From contig JAAURU010000230.1 in assembly GCA_012032075.1 (NCBI GenBank), forward strand, positions 1 to 6,231: 6,231 nucleotides of DNA. The letters are read 5' to 3'. Position 1 is the stretch's first letter. Every line of letters begins with the position of its first letter. This document shows, piece after piece, positions 6,105 through 6,231 of the stretch. This DNA is from Flavobacterium sp. GTDB taxonomy: Bacteria; Bacteroidota; Bacteroidia; Flavobacteriales; Flavobacteriaceae. Position numbers and translations under genes: made by a program. The notes below the pieces were generated by a model. It made no database searches. It worked only from the letters and a program-made list of their open reading frames with translations, and was not told the origin of the DNA.

Positions 6105-6231
6105 ATGAAACAAGAATTTTGTCTACTATGTAACTCAACAGCGACGGTTTTTTGTGAAAAGCCAAATCATTTATATTACAAATGCGATACTTGTCAGGGT
6201 ATTTTTAGACCAAAATACACTTTTTTTGATG
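6105..6231 (+). CDS. Probable class I SAM-dependent methyltransferase, N-terminus, partial at 3'
   Basis: The ATG at 6105 opens 42 codons that run off the window: MKQEFCLLCNSTATVFCEK, then NHLYYKCDTCQGIFRPKY. Two CxxC pairs (C6/C9 and C27/C30) form a small zinc-ribbon-like unit. This N-terminal layout is what I recall at the head of a flavobacterial class I methyltransferase family in which a Cys4 knuckle precedes the Rossmann SAM-binding domain. The SAM motif lies beyond the window, so the assignment is by resemblance only; another protein with an N-terminal zinc ribbon is possible. The start is the first ATG in a frame without upstream extension and gives the expected CLLC near the N-terminus. 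The gap from the restored helicase stop is 138 nt, filled mostly by repeat-like DNA. No clear TAnnTTTG promoter was found. Confidence 0.6.
   Translation, partial: MKQEFCLLCNSTATVFCEKPNHLYYKCDTCQGIFRPKYTFFD

Overview
The window looks like chromosome from a low-GC member of the Flavobacteriia (Bacteroidota), probably Flavobacterium or a close relative. The signs are strong A+T bias, no Shine-Dalgarno sequences ahead of the starts, a TATCTTTG (TAnnTTTG) -7 element typical of the phylum, signal peptides ending in ...FSQ or ...IAQD, and protein families whose sequence style is flavobacterial. This assignment rests on recognition, not on a database search.

Layout. (1) 1-2275, plus strand: the C-terminal end of an M3-family (Dcp/PrlC-like) metallopeptidase, then an intact peptidase T gene (pepT), then, 10 nt later, an exported ankyrin-repeat protein. 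(2) 2276-2637 is a 362-bp gene-free stretch between convergent genes. It holds a nested palindrome (2294-2436) ending in a T tract on either strand, which is a good bidirectional terminator and looks like a dispersed repeat; about 90 bp of AT-rich sequence in which I see nothing (2437-2525); and a heptad-phased tandem repeat (2526-2634). (3) 2638-4344, minus strand: an exported M14-family zinc carboxypeptidase broken by two 1-nt indels. (4) 4345-4568: a divergent intergenic region with a second heptad repeat and a clear promoter nearly touching the next start codon. (5) 4569-5966, plus strand: a DEAD-box RNA helicase with a DbpA-type C-terminal RNA-binding domain, also broken by two 1-nt indels. 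(6) 5980-6050: a repeat-like block. (7) 6105 to the end: the N-terminus of a probable SAM-dependent methyltransferase carrying two CxxC pairs.

How the genes relate. M3 peptidase, PepT and the M14 enzyme are all peptide-degrading enzymes: M3 and PepT hydrolyse oligo- and tripeptides, while the M14 protein would act outside the cytoplasm. The helicase and methyltransferase are unrelated housekeeping-type genes. I see no defence system, mobile element with a transposase, CRISPR array or RNA gene.

The most notable point is that two neighbouring genes each carry a compensating pair of single-base indels, all in short A/T runs. This pattern suggests uncorrected sequencing error at least as much as true gene decay. 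The most biologically interesting signals are the intergenic repeats: two arrays sharing the heptad CTTCTRA, one beginning just after a stop codon and one in the -33 region of a nearly leaderless promoter. I did not find convincing evidence of a new multi-gene system.
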